DNA from: Parabacteroides gordonii MS-1 = DSM 23371
Lineage (GTDB): Bacteria; Bacteroidota; Bacteroidia; Bacteroidales; Tannerellaceae
Reading direction: 5' to 3'
Assembly (NCBI RefSeq): GCF_000969825.1
Contig: NZ_KQ033921.1
Location: 124,001 to 188,000, forward strand
DNA: 64,000 bases
Numbering within the stretch: the first letter of the stretch is position 1; each line of letters begins with the position of its first letter. The notes under the pieces were generated by a model. It saw only the letters and a list, made by a program, of their open reading frames with translations, had not been told where the DNA came from and did no database searches. This document shows positions 43,824-53,732 of the stretch, one piece after another. The translations under genes and the position numbers were made by a program.

Positions 43824-45752
43824 ATGAACTACGGATTTGTAAAAGTAGCAGCATCCGTCCCCCACGTACAGGTGGCGGACTGTTTTTATAATATTCAGCA
43901 GATAGAAGGGCTGATGCGCAAGGCCTCGGAAAAGGACGTACAGATAATCGCCTTCCCCGAAATGTCCGTGACGGCCTATACCTGCCTGGATTTGTTCTCC
44001 CAGCAAACGTTACTGAAGAATGCGGAACAAGCCTTGTTGACGCTGGTCGGCAACACCGCCGATCTGAACCTGCTTACGATTGTCGGTGCCCCGTTGGTTA
44101 CGGAAAACAGGCTGATCAATGCCGCCATCGTCTTTCAGAGCGGAAAGATACTTGGAGTTGTTCCGAAAACATATATTCCTAACTATAAGGAGTTTCAGGA
44201 GAAACGCTGGTTTACCTCAGCCACGGAGCTACAGGAAAACACGATCCGGATAGGGAATAACGAATATCCGCTGGATAGCCACCTGCTATTCACCGCCGGA
44301 CAGGCAACCGTTGGTATCGAGATATGCGAAGACTTGTGGGTTCCTGTCCCCCCCAGCTCCCTACTGGCGATGGAAGGGGCGAATATCCTGGTCAATATCT
44401 CCGCCAGCAACGAGCTGATCGGAAAACATCATTACCTGCGTTCGCTGATCTGCCAACAATCCGCCCGTTGTATGGCCGGATATGTATATGCTTCGGCCGG
44501 GTTCGGAGAATCGAGCACCGACCTGGTCTTTGCCGGTAACGGTATCATTGCCGAAAACGGGAACCTGTTGGAAGAATCTCCCCGTTTCACCATGCAGGAG
44601 CAACTCACTATCAGCGAAATAGATATCGAGAACCTGCAGAACGACCGCCAGGTAAATACAAGCTTCATGCATGGGACTTCCGTTCTGCCGACCGGCCGGG
44701 CCACCCGCATCCCCTTTGCCCTGGCCGAAGGTTCAGATAAACAAGTATTGACCCGTCCGGTCGATCCTCATCCGTTTGTCCCGTCCGGTGATGCATTGAA
44801 AGAACGTTGCGAAGAAATCTTCCAGATACAGGTAGCCGGGCTGGCTAAACGGTTGGTTCATACCCATTCTAAAACGGCCGTTGTCGGTATCTCCGGCGGC
44901 CTCGACTCTACCCTGGCCCTGCTCGTTACCGTCATGACTTTCGACGCCCTCCGTATCCCCCGCCATCAGATACTCGGTATCACTATGCCGGGCTTCGGAA
45001 CGACCGACCGCACCTACACCAATGCCTGCGACCTGATCCGTTCATTGGGTGTCACCCTGAAAGAGATCTCTATCAAGGATGCCTGCATCCAGCATTTCAA
45101 AGACATCGACCACGACCCGTCTGTGCACGACGTAACCTACGAAAATAGCCAGGCCCGCGAACGTACCCAGATCCTGATGGACGTAGCCAATCAGGCAAAC
45201 GGCCTGGTGATCGGTACCGGCGACCTTTCGGAACTGGCCTTAGGGTGGGCTACCTATAATGGCGACCATATGTCGATGTACGGCGTAAACGGTAGCATCC
45301 CGAAAACGCTTGTTAAATACCTGGTAGAATGGGTGGCCCATAACCGCGTGGACGAAGCCTCCCGCGCCACCCTGCTGGATATCGTAGACACTCCCATCAG
45401 CCCGGAACTGATCCCGGCCGACGAAAACGGCAATATCAAACAGAAAACGGAAGACCTCGTGGGCCCTTACGAACTCCACGACTTCTTCCTCTATCATTAT
45501 CTCCGTTTCGGTGCGTCTCCCTCCAAAATATATTACCTGGCTCAGAAAGCCTTCGGAGATAGCTACGAGAAGGAAGTAATCAAGAAATGGCTCCATACTT
45601 TCTTCCGCCGTTTCTTCCAGCAACAATTCAAACGTAGTTGCCTGCCCGACGGCCCGAAAGTAGGCTCCGTCAGCCTCTCCCCCCGTGGCGACTGGCGCAT
45701 GCCGAGCGATGCAATGGCAACACTCTGGCTAAAAGAGATAGAACAATTATAA
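43824..45752 (+). CDS. nadE: glutamine-dependent NAD+ synthetase
   Basis: A 642-residue two-domain enzyme for the last step of NAD synthesis (nicotinate adenine dinucleotide to NAD). The N-terminal nitrilase-like glutaminase domain shows the Glu of AFPEMSVTAY, the Lys of VPKTYIPNYKEF and the Cys of GIEICEDLW. The C-terminal synthetase domain has the PP-loop SGGLDSTLAL near residue 358 and GTGDLSELALGW. It is the last plus-strand gene before a bidirectional terminator. The toxin gene sits only 13 bp upstream, so transcripts may read through. Confidence 0.96.
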   Translation: MNYGFVKVAASVPHVQVADCFYNIQQIEGLMRKASEKDVQIIAFPEMSVTAYTCLDLFSQQTLLKNAEQALLTLVGNTADLNLLTIVGAPLVTENRLINAAIVFQSGKILGVVPKTYIPNYKEFQEKRWFTSATELQENTIRIGNNEYPLDSHLLFTAGQATVGIEICEDLWVPVPPSSLLAMEGANILVNISASNELIGKHHYLRSLICQQSARCMAGYVYASAGFGESSTDLVFAGNGIIAENGNLLEESPRFTMQEQLTISEIDIENLQNDRQVNTSFMHGTSVLPTGRATRIPFALAEGSDKQVLTRPVDPHPFVPSGDALKERCEEIFQIQVAGLAKRLVHTHSKTAVVGISGGLDSTLALLVTVMTFDALRIPRHQILGITMPGFGTTDRTYTNACDLIRSLGVTLKEISIKDACIQHFKDIDHDPSVHDVTYENSQARERTQILMDVANQANGLVIGTGDLSELALGWATYNGDHMSMYGVNGSIPKTLVKYLVEWVAHNRVDEASRATLLDIVDTPISPELIPADENGNIKQKTEDLVGPYELHDFFLYHYLRFGASPSKIYYLAQKAFGDSYEKEVIKKWLHTFFRRFFQQQFKRSCLPDGPKVGSVSLSPRGDWRMPSDAMATLWLKEIEQL

Positions 45753-45762
45753 AAGCAAACAA

Positions 45763-45800
45763 AAGCGGCTACCGGAAAACCCGATAGCCGCTTCTTATTT
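45763..45800. terminator. bidirectional terminator between nadE and the GH109 gene
   Basis: AAGCGGCTA (45763-45771) pairs with TAGCCGCTT (45785-45793), with extra CCGG/CCG pairing inside. T-rich sequence follows on the plus strand and on the minus strand (TTTTGTTTGC). It lies between convergent genes. Confidence 0.8.
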
Positions 45801-45817
45801 TATCGATTATCTACCGA

Positions 45818-47224
45818 TTACATACCGAATGCAGGTTTACGGTGAATCCACTGACCGCGAGTGAAGTCGGGGAAGTCAACCAAGGCACCGCCACGGGCGA
45901 TAGACATTTCAGACAAACCGGAGATAGCACTCCAGGCGGCCGCATCGTAGCAATCCATAGGAGCCGGTTTCTTGTTCTTGATAGCATCGATCAGGTCGTA
46001 CATCATGATAAAGTCCATACCACCGTGACCGGCTTCTTTTGCCTGGGCATCCAACTGAGCCCATAGTTTGTGGTCGTATTTCTTGAACCATTCGTCAGAG
46101 TCGTCCCAACGGTGAGGTTTGGACTTGCCCTGTACATACACATGGTCGCCATCGTTCATCCACAAACCTTCGGTTCCCTGAACACGGAAGCCCAGTGAAT
46201 AAGGACGAGGAGAGTTTGTATCGTGTGTAACGATAATCGTCTGGCCGTTCGCACATTTGATCATAGAAGTCACGATATCACCCAGGTTGAAGCGAACCTT
46301 AGCCAACGGATGATTTTCGCCACCGTTATCTACAATGAACTTATGCAATCCGCGAGATTGTGTAGCCATAGCCGACAAAGAAAGGAAACGGTTACCGCGG
46401 TTGATGTCCATACAATTGGCAACCGGGCCGATCCCGTGAGTCGGGTAAATATCACCGTTACGTGTTACGGAATGTTGTGTACGCCATTGAGCTTCGGCAA
46501 AAGCCGTCGGGCCCATACGCAGGTCACCGCTTCCGGGTACATAGTTATAATTCTTTCCATCGTTGAACTTCACTTCACGCAAGTCGTGTTCGTAACCGCA
46601 ACCACCGTGTAGCAATTCGCCGAACAAACCTTCGCGAACCATGTTCAATGCCGCCATGCAATCGCGACGATAGCAAACATTTTCCATGATGTTCAGATGG
46701 CTACCCGTAGCTTCCGATACGTTCACCAGATCCCAGCATTCTTCAATTGTATTGGCCGCAGAAACTTCCACGCCCACATAAGGAACACCGGCTTTCATAG
46801 CCGCAACCGACATCGGAACGTGCCATTCCCACGGGCTGGCGATGATCACACAATCGAATTCTTCGTTATTCAACATCTTCTCAAATTCACGTTCGCCACC
46901 TTTGTACACTTTAGGCGCATCCACGTTAAACTTAGCGATGTGTTTCAACGTACGATCGATCGGGCCCTGCTGGATGTCGCAGATGGCAACAATCTTATTT
47001 CCAGGGATAGCCAGCACATTGTTGATGTGTTCATGACAACGTGAACCGGTTCCGATAAAACCGAAACGCAATTTGCCGTCATCTTTTCCGGCTGTTTTTT
47101 TCTTCTGAGGTTCAGATGAACCTGTCACGGTAGTAGCAGAGGCATTGCCTGCCATAGCCAGTCCAGCCGCACCAACTCCGGCGGCGGTCATTTTCTTAAG
47201 AAAGGAACGACGAGTGTTTTCCAT
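45818..47224 (-). CDS. GH109-type alpha-N-acetylgalactosaminidase (Gfo/Idh/MocA fold)
   Basis: A 468-residue protein with a Tat-type signal (TRRSFLKKMTAAG) and an NAD-binding Gfo/Idh/MocA fold (GFIGTGSRCHEHINNVLAI). The segments VEVSAANTIEECWDLV, GELLHGGCGYEHDLREVKFN and NGDIYPTHGIGPVANCMDINRGNR are those of family GH109. Those enzymes use bound NAD to remove alpha-linked GalNAc, as from blood-group A. It is the last gene of the sulfatase/SusCD locus and has its own promoter-like box. Family assignment is good; the exact substrate is inferred. Confidence 0.87.
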   Translation of the reverse strand: MENTRRSFLKKMTAAGVGAAGLAMAGNASATTVTGSSEPQKKKTAGKDDGKLRFGFIGTGSRCHEHINNVLAIPGNKIVAICDIQQGPIDRTLKHIAKFNVDAPKVYKGGEREFEKMLNNEEFDCVIIASPWEWHVPMSVAAMKAGVPYVGVEVSAANTIEECWDLVNVSEATGSHLNIMENVCYRRDCMAALNMVREGLFGELLHGGCGYEHDLREVKFNDGKNYNYVPGSGDLRMGPTAFAEAQWRTQHSVTRNGDIYPTHGIGPVANCMDINRGNRFLSLSAMATQSRGLHKFIVDNGGENHPLAKVRFNLGDIVTSMIKCANGQTIIVTHDTNSPRPYSLGFRVQGTEGLWMNDGDHVYVQGKSKPHRWDDSDEWFKKYDHKLWAQLDAQAKEAGHGGMDFIMMYDLIDAIKNKKPAPMDCYDAAAWSAISGLSEMSIARGGALVDFPDFTRGQWIHRKPAFGM

Positions 47225-47255
47225 GTTCTCTATTTAGTATTTTATGTTAAGTGGG

Positions 47256-47263
47256 CAAATTTA
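47256..47263 (-). promoter_or_regulatory. -7 box for the GH109 gene
   Basis: TAAATTTG on the minus strand matches TAnnTTTG, 32 bp before the ATG at 47224, in the 99-bp gap after the sulfatase gene. It suggests expression partly independent of the operon. Confidence 0.4.
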
Positions 47264-47323
47264 TAAATAATTAATCAACTTCTCAATATGGTTTAGCCAA
47301 AAAGAATTAATCTAAATTTCCCG

Positions 47324-48841
47324 TTAATAATTCGTTATTTTACCAGTCTCTCTTTTGAGCTTCTCAAAAGTCATCATCATCTGACGGAGACGCCTGGGTT
47401 CCTTCTCCGCCAGATTATGCCTTTGTCCGATATCTTCTTTTACGTTATATAACTGATAGCAGTTACTTAACCCGCAAAAATCAGCTTCTTCCGGATCACC
47501 GGAGTAATCCGGATAAGGCGGGATCATCACCCAATCTCCCTGACGGAGCGCATAATTAAAGTAGCCTTCTATCACCAGCTCCCTACGTCCCTGGTCGCTT
47601 TTCCCCAGAAATACGGGTAATGTATTCTGGCTATCCGTTTTATCGGAGTAGGTCTGTCCGGTCAGTGCGGCCAACGAAGCCAATAAATCCATCTGACAAA
47701 CCAGCGCATCCGACACCCCCGGTTTAACCGCCGCCGGCCAACGCAACAGGAAAGGAATACTTGTCCCTCCGTCATACAAGCTGGTCTTGCCACCTCGCAA
47801 AGGGCCAGCCATCTTATGATCGCCAACCAGTTCAACCGCCTGATCCTGATAACCGTCATCCAGGACAGGGCCATTATCACTGGTGAATATAATCAGCGTA
47901 TTTTCAGTTAGCCCCTGTTTATCCAATTCTTTCAGGAATTCGGTCACACACCAGTCTGCTTCCAGAATAACATCGCCACGAGGGCCCATCCCCGACTTGC
48001 CCACAAACTTCTGGTTCGGCACACGGGGCACATGCGGCTGATGCAATCCGTAATAAAGGAAGAAAGGTTTATCCTTATGATCCCTGACAAAACCTTTGGC
48101 CTTTTCAAGGAACAACTCAGCCATATCCTCGTCTTTCCATTGGGCCGCTTTTCCTCCCTTTTGGAATCCGATACGCGGTACCCCGTTTACGATTGCTCCG
48201 GCATGCCCCACGCTGGGATGCATACGCAATAGTTCGGGATTATCCTTTCCGGTCGGTTCGCCAGGAAAGTTCTCCTTATAGCTCACATATAACGGATCAT
48301 CCGGTTCGAGCCCGACTCCCCGGCCATTTTCGATAAAGATACAGGGTACACGGTCGTTGGTGGCCGCCTGGATAAAAGAATAATCGTAACCCACTTCCTT
48401 CGCACCGGGATAAACCGTTTTGTTCCAGTCTACCGCCCCATCACCCAATCCCAAATGCCATTTACCGACCGAACCGGTCACGTAGCCGGCCTGCTTCATC
48501 ACCTTCGGTAAAGTGATTTGCTGGGTGTCGATGATCAATGCCGCATTGCCCGGAAGGATCTTGGCATCCCGGTTCGTCCAGGGATACAGGCCGGTGAGAA
48601 GCGAATAGCGGCTGGGCGTGGAAGTGGCCGCCGTGCAATACCCTTGCGTAAAACGCAATCCTTCATTGGCTATCCTGTCCATACCTGGGGTTTGGATGGA
48701 AGTGGCTCCATAACAACTCAGATCGCCATAACCCAGGTCGTCGGCTACAATAATTACGATGTTGGGTTGTTGTGCAACAGCTGATGCAGGAAAAATCAAT
48801 CCAGCAATCAGGCAGTTCAAATTAATTCTTTTTACTTTCAT
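47324..48841 (-). CDS. sulfatase (Ser-type, S1 family)
   Basis: A 505-residue secreted sulfatase (signal ending ASAVAQ). The metal-binding start reads PNIVIIVADDLGYGDLSCYG. The active-site motif is STPSRYSLLTG, with Ser74 as the residue to be converted to formylglycine; Ser-type enzymes need the radical-SAM maturase anSME, which is not in the window. Later ligands are in VGKWHLG and FTSDNGP. It is the most downstream of three sulfatases, 5 bp after the second one and before the GH109 gene. Subfamily and sugar position cannot be fixed by eye. Confidence 0.92.
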   Translation of the reverse strand: MKVKRINLNCLIAGLIFPASAVAQQPNIVIIVADDLGYGDLSCYGATSIQTPGMDRIANEGLRFTQGYCTAATSTPSRYSLLTGLYPWTNRDAKILPGNAALIIDTQQITLPKVMKQAGYVTGSVGKWHLGLGDGAVDWNKTVYPGAKEVGYDYSFIQAATNDRVPCIFIENGRGVGLEPDDPLYVSYKENFPGEPTGKDNPELLRMHPSVGHAGAIVNGVPRIGFQKGGKAAQWKDEDMAELFLEKAKGFVRDHKDKPFFLYYGLHQPHVPRVPNQKFVGKSGMGPRGDVILEADWCVTEFLKELDKQGLTENTLIIFTSDNGPVLDDGYQDQAVELVGDHKMAGPLRGGKTSLYDGGTSIPFLLRWPAAVKPGVSDALVCQMDLLASLAALTGQTYSDKTDSQNTLPVFLGKSDQGRRELVIEGYFNYALRQGDWVMIPPYPDYSGDPEEADFCGLSNCYQLYNVKEDIGQRHNLAEKEPRRLRQMMMTFEKLKRETGKITNY

Positions 48842-48846
48842 ACGGA

Positions 48847-50265
48847 TTATTTCTTGCTTTCAGGTTTATACAATGGGTTCAAACGATCCGGAACAGGAGC
48901 ATTTGTCTCCTTCTTCCAGGCATTCAGTCGGTCATACAATTGGGCTGTCTTATCCGGATACTTACCGGAAACATCCTGTTTTTCAGAAGGGTCACGATTC
49001 AGGTCATACAATTCCAAAGCGCCATCTTCATAGTTTTCGATTAACTTCCATCCTTTTTGGAGGATAACGGAAACCGGACGGGACCGGAATAGAGGGTCAC
49101 GAGCTTCATTCAAACCGGGTCCCGTTTCCAGATAAGCCGGGAAATGCCAGTAAAGCGTCCGGTCATTCAGATAGTCTGTTTTTCCCTCATTCAGCAAAGG
49201 CAACAAATCTTCGCCATCAGGGGTTATTACCGGGTCGGCTCCTGCCAGATGAACCAGGGTCGGGTACAAATCCAGTTGCGAAACCGGCTCCGTACGGGTT
49301 ATTCCTCCTTCGTATGCCCCTTTCATATAGATAATGAACGGCTCGCGAATCCCTCCTTCATAAAAAGAGCCTTTCCCAGCCCGCAACGGCCATTGGCGCG
49401 AAATATGGTAGACACCTCCGTTATCCGAAGTAAAAACGATCAGTGTATTTTCCGACAAGCCGTTCTTTTCGACCGCATCGAGCACACGCCCGATACCGGC
49501 ATCCATATTCTCGACCATCGCCGCATAAACCGGATTGTTGTGCGCTTCCGTCGCGTTTTTCCGTTTATATTTCTCTATCAATTCCGATTTAGCCTGCAAA
49601 GGCGTATGAACCGCATAGGTAGCATAATAGAGAAAAAAAGGTCGTTCACGGTTGACCGTATCTATATACTGAACCACTTCCGACGCAAGCCTGTCCATCA
49701 GGTATTCGCCCTCAGGCCCATCCGTCAGGTTCGGATTCTTGTAAGGAGAAAAATAACTTTTCGGGTGTCCGGCCTCATAGCCTGCGATATTTACCTCCAT
49801 CCCGTTCTTCAAAGGGTCGGCGGTGATATGCCATTTTCCCACATGGCAGGTCTGATATCCGGCAGCACGTAGAGCCTGTGGTAAAAGCCAGGCCGAATCG
49901 TCCAGCGCCTTTTTATTTTCGCAAGGAATAAGTTTGCGGTCTTCCGCTTTGCCGCGTTCGGCAGGAGCAACGGTGTAGACGCCATGGCGGGGAGTATTCA
50001 GCCCGGTCATCAGGCAAGCCCGGCTGGGAGCACTATTGGCTGCTCCGGCATAGGCATTCTGAAAGCTGACGCCCATTTTATGGAGCCTGTCAATATGAGG
50101 AGTTTCATAATATGTACTTCCGTTATATCCGACATCGGCCCATCCCAGGTCGTCGATATTGATTAAAATAATGTTCGGCTGTACCTGAGTTTTTTTTGTT
50201 ACGGCCATACTGCTGTTTACCGCACATAATACTCCCCAAGCCACCAGTAATTTCTTGTTATTCAT
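48847..50265 (-). CDS. sulfatase (Ser-type, S1 family)
   Basis: A 472-residue secreted sulfatase. PNIILINIDDLGWADVGYNG gives the metal site, and SAPSRACLMTG the active-site motif with Ser78 for formylglycine. HVGKWHI, HTPLQAK and FTSDNGGVYH carry further conserved residues. I start it at 50265 because MNNKKLLVAWGVLCAVNSSMA is a proper signal peptide; the frame is open to 50316 but that extension spoils the signal. It ends 5 bp before the next sulfatase gene. It differs clearly from the other two in sequence, so a different sulfate position is likely. Confidence 0.92.
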   Translation of the reverse strand: MNNKKLLVAWGVLCAVNSSMAVTKKTQVQPNIILINIDDLGWADVGYNGSTYYETPHIDRLHKMGVSFQNAYAGAANSAPSRACLMTGLNTPRHGVYTVAPAERGKAEDRKLIPCENKKALDDSAWLLPQALRAAGYQTCHVGKWHITADPLKNGMEVNIAGYEAGHPKSYFSPYKNPNLTDGPEGEYLMDRLASEVVQYIDTVNRERPFFLYYATYAVHTPLQAKSELIEKYKRKNATEAHNNPVYAAMVENMDAGIGRVLDAVEKNGLSENTLIVFTSDNGGVYHISRQWPLRAGKGSFYEGGIREPFIIYMKGAYEGGITRTEPVSQLDLYPTLVHLAGADPVITPDGEDLLPLLNEGKTDYLNDRTLYWHFPAYLETGPGLNEARDPLFRSRPVSVILQKGWKLIENYEDGALELYDLNRDPSEKQDVSGKYPDKTAQLYDRLNAWKKETNAPVPDRLNPLYKPESKK

Positions 50266-50286
50266 AGGAATTATAAAATATAAGCA

Positions 50287-50321
50287 GGGACAGATAAAAA
50301 ATATCTGTCCCGACAAATGTA
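50287..50321 (-). promoter_or_regulatory. hairpin and -7-like box between sulfatase genes
   Basis: A perfect 10-bp stem, GGGACAGATA (50287-50296) with TATCTGTCCC (50302-50311) and an A5 loop, lies between the first and second sulfatase genes. A TACATTTG -7-like box (minus strand, 50314-50321) lies just upstream. The hairpin could be the 5' end of a separate transcript or an attenuator. Confidence 0.5.
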
Positions 50322-50342
50322 TAAATAAATCTGTTAAAAAAG

Positions 50343-51860
50343 CTACATTGCGAATCTTTTAATCACCGGCTCTTCATGAGCCTCTTTCATCTTTTCCCGC
50401 ATTGTACTGATAATTTCCGGATGATCAGAGGCTACATTCACCTGTTCTCTCGGATCTTTCTCCAGATCGAACAACATCATATCACCTTCTCCCTCTTTTT
50501 TTATATTCAGGATCAATCCTTTCCATTTACCCATACGGATAGCTTTCGATCCGCCTCCCTCGGGATACTCCCAATATAAATACTCATGTTCTGGTTGTTT
50601 TTTCCCTGTTAATTCAGGAACGAAACTGATACCGTCTGTTTGGGGAGAAGCAATACCGGCCAATTCACAAACCGTTGGCATTACATCCCAGGATGCACAG
50701 ATATGATCGCTCGTCGTACCCGGTTTGATATTCCCTTCCCAGGTGACAATCATCGGGACACGGATTCCACCTTCACGGATAGATGCTTTACCCCATCCGG
50801 CTTCCGATTTAAAGGGTTTAGCACTATCAAACCAGGGAGAGTCACTACCTCCGTTAAATGTCGGGCCGTTATCGCTTGTGAAAACAATAACCGTATTCTC
50901 ATAAATACCCAGCTCTTTCAGCTTCTTTACAAGTCCACCGATTTGCTCGTCCCAGTAACTGATCATCGCCGCATAGGTTGCGCGGGGATAACGGCAAGGG
51001 AAATACCCCTTATTTCCGACATAAGGTTCTTCTGTCCCGAACTTATCGACATAATGTTTCACCCATCGCTCCGGAGCCTGTAACGGTACATGCGGTAGTG
51101 GAGTAGTCCATGCCAAAAAGAAAGGCTCATCCTTGCTACGCTCCACAAATTTAAGAATTTCATCATACATCAGATCACAACTATATACCTTCTGGGTATA
51201 TTTATCATAGCTCTTTTCATCATAAGGATCTGCTCCTTCGTCCAGCTTCGTGCCCGGAATCAACAAATGATTGGGAAGATACTCCCTCACCTCATTCCGG
51301 TAAAGGAATGGTGGGTAATAAGTATGCGCCTGGCGTTGGCAATTATACCCATAAAAGAAGTCAAACCCCATTTTATTAGGTGTTCCTTCCGAACCTGGAT
51401 ATCCCAACCCCCATTTACCGATACATCCGGTCGTATAGCCGGCTTCTTTAAGGACGGAGGGAATCGTTACGGTTCCGGCTAATAAAGGACGTTGCCCTTC
51501 CAATGTCGAATCGGCCAGCATCGCTTCATGGCTCCAGACTTCACCGCGTTCGCGCATTTCATCATTTCCGCGAATATAAGCATGCCCGCTATGCAAACCT
51601 GTAAAAGTAATGCAACGCGACGGAGCCGAAACTGCTGTACCTGCATAGTTTTGTGTAAAACGCATACCACGCTCCGCCAACTTGTCTATATTCGGCGTCT
51701 CGATTTGTTGTTGCCCGTAGCAGCCCAATTCCGCATACCCCAAATCGTCTGCCAGAATGTAGATAATATTAGGCTGCTTGGATTCTTTTTCCTTTGTGCA
51801 TCCAGAAACCAGAAACACACTCAAGAAAGAGGAAGTCAATAATAAATTTGTTTTTTTCAT
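50343..51860 (-). CDS. sulfatase lipoprotein (Ser-type, S1 family)
   Basis: A 505-residue sulfatase with a lipoprotein signal (VFLVSGC, Cys21), so probably outer-membrane attached. PNIIYILADDLGYAELGCYG starts the core; the motif SAPSRCITFTG has Ser78 for formylglycine formation. CIGKWGLGYPG and FTSDNGPTFNGG contain later conserved residues. It follows the SusD-like gene after 18 bp and is the first of three sulfatases. Surface anchoring would let it act on the glycan before or during import. Confidence 0.92.
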   Translation of the reverse strand: MKKTNLLLTSSFLSVFLVSGCTKEKESKQPNIIYILADDLGYAELGCYGQQQIETPNIDKLAERGMRFTQNYAGTAVSAPSRCITFTGLHSGHAYIRGNDEMRERGEVWSHEAMLADSTLEGQRPLLAGTVTIPSVLKEAGYTTGCIGKWGLGYPGSEGTPNKMGFDFFYGYNCQRQAHTYYPPFLYRNEVREYLPNHLLIPGTKLDEGADPYDEKSYDKYTQKVYSCDLMYDEILKFVERSKDEPFFLAWTTPLPHVPLQAPERWVKHYVDKFGTEEPYVGNKGYFPCRYPRATYAAMISYWDEQIGGLVKKLKELGIYENTVIVFTSDNGPTFNGGSDSPWFDSAKPFKSEAGWGKASIREGGIRVPMIVTWEGNIKPGTTSDHICASWDVMPTVCELAGIASPQTDGISFVPELTGKKQPEHEYLYWEYPEGGGSKAIRMGKWKGLILNIKKEGEGDMMLFDLEKDPREQVNVASDHPEIISTMREKMKEAHEEPVIKRFAM

Positions 51861-51878
51861 GATCTCTATATAATTAGA

Positions 51879-53729
51879 TTAATTCCATCCCGGATTTTGA
51901 ACCAGATTTGTGTTCAAAGATAAATCATTTAATGGAATAGGATACAAATAATATTGATCCTGCCATCCTAAACCATCCTGAACCGGATCATTAAACAAAT
52001 AAATATATCCTTCCTGCAAATCGGGATTAGGCAGTTTAGTATTCGGATCCCATATCTTAACTTGTGAAGAGACCTCAGAACGTTTCACCCACATTCCTAT
52101 CTGCTGGCGGTTAATGAACCAAGGAGCTTTCTTCCAACGACGAATATCATAGAAACCGAAACCTTCTCCCATCAATTCTACAATACGTTCGCGGCGTATT
52201 TCCCAAAGTATCGGATCTACGGTCTGATCACGATCAGGATCGAACGTTTCATCAATTTCTGCAACTTTCATCAAAGCGACATTAGCACGAGGACGCAATT
52301 TATTAATTGTTTTATCAGCAACATTCTGGTCGAAAGCCCCCAACTCATACTTTGCTTCTGCATAATTCAGCAAGACCTCTTCTATTTTAAATATAGGCTT
52401 ATCCGCCGTATTCATACTTGACTGATTACTGTTTGTATCCCATCTGTTATAATGTTTATACATGTAATACCCTGATCTGCAAGCCAGAAATACCTGAGGG
52501 GCTCCCGGTTCTATATTGGGAATGCTTCTAACCAAAGTCCCGCTCCAGTTAAAAACAGGTAGAGCTTTATGAGAAGCGGTAGTAACCCCGGCATTAATCA
52601 TATAATCGATATATTCACGATCAGCAGGATCATCCGTAAAAGACCAGTCCGTGTTTGAACCGGCTGCATTTACTTTATAGGGAGGTAAAACAACCTGCAA
52701 CAAACGATGATCACGATTTCTCATTTCATCATATAAAGATTTATCTCCATCATAAAGAGCACTTTTCTTTATCGGTTTCCCATCCTGGCATAAATACATA
52801 TTAACCATACCTTTATTCATTTCATTCGCTCCGGATGAAGTTCTTTCATAATGTCCGTGATTTGAGGTCAGCACATTAGCCACATACTCTTTATATAAAA
52901 TAACACCCGGAACCTTCCCCAGATCCTCACTGGTAAACATCTCACCATAATTCGCATGTACCGTAGGGAAAGCTTTCATTAGCTCTTCCGAAGCTCTTAC
53001 CGATTCATTCAGAAATACCGTTTCATCTCCCAATCCATGATATTTTCTCCACGTTCCCTCAAAAAGACAAAAACGGGAGATCAAAGCACGAATGCAATGT
53101 ACATTAATCGTATTGTTTCCATCACCACCCGTTTTTATATTCTTCTCTGCATAAAGCAGATCATCAAGCACATGCTGTGCCACTTCTTTCCGTGGTGTTC
53201 GTATACCCAACATCATTTCTTCATTATCTTCTGTAATAATGCGGTCCACCCAAGGGACATCCCCGAAGCGTGCTATCAATTCGGCATAATAAAAAGCACG
53301 AAAAAAATAACCAACAGACCGCCAATGAGCCTGGTCTGCCTCATTCATCGACGACTTCTCAATATTACCCAACATGATATTTACATTACGCACGAACGTA
53401 AAGTCCCAACCTTCGCCGGACGATGGAACGGTAGCGGTTCGAAAAGCATATTTATTACGGGCATTCACCCCTTTCTTCTCCAAATAACCGGCTAGAACAT
53501 CGCCTTCATAATATCCATTCTCAGATGTCGTACCTACTTTTCGTAGAATATTATCATCATTGAACACTTTATATAATTGCCAGCCATACGTTTTAAAATT
53601 ATCATATGTCTTAAATGCCGTTGCCTCCGTTTGAGATTCGACAGGATGTCTTTCCAGAAAATCGTCGTTGCAGGAAACTAAAAACAATAATGTTACGAAT
53701 ATTATTATATACTTTTTCATCATAATCAT
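51879..53729 (-). CDS. SusD/RagB-like glycan-binding lipoprotein
   Basis: A 616-residue outer-membrane lipoprotein (lipobox LVSC, Cys20) of the SusD/RagB family. It begins with NDDFLERHPVESQTEATAFKTYDNFKTYG, typical for the family. The TPR-like helices and a late region, IRRERIVELMGEGFGFYDIRRWKKAP, are recognisable. It sits 3 bp after the susC-like gene. The pair forms a lidded transporter that captures an oligosaccharide. ATG 53720 is an alternative start, three residues shorter. Confidence 0.93.
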   Translation of the reverse strand: MIMMKKYIIIFVTLLFLVSCNDDFLERHPVESQTEATAFKTYDNFKTYGWQLYKVFNDDNILRKVGTTSENGYYEGDVLAGYLEKKGVNARNKYAFRTATVPSSGEGWDFTFVRNVNIMLGNIEKSSMNEADQAHWRSVGYFFRAFYYAELIARFGDVPWVDRIITEDNEEMMLGIRTPRKEVAQHVLDDLLYAEKNIKTGGDGNNTINVHCIRALISRFCLFEGTWRKYHGLGDETVFLNESVRASEELMKAFPTVHANYGEMFTSEDLGKVPGVILYKEYVANVLTSNHGHYERTSSGANEMNKGMVNMYLCQDGKPIKKSALYDGDKSLYDEMRNRDHRLLQVVLPPYKVNAAGSNTDWSFTDDPADREYIDYMINAGVTTASHKALPVFNWSGTLVRSIPNIEPGAPQVFLACRSGYYMYKHYNRWDTNSNQSSMNTADKPIFKIEEVLLNYAEAKYELGAFDQNVADKTINKLRPRANVALMKVAEIDETFDPDRDQTVDPILWEIRRERIVELMGEGFGFYDIRRWKKAPWFINRQQIGMWVKRSEVSSQVKIWDPNTKLPNPDLQEGYIYLFNDPVQDGLGWQDQYYLYPIPLNDLSLNTNLVQNPGWN

Positions 53730-53732
53730 TTT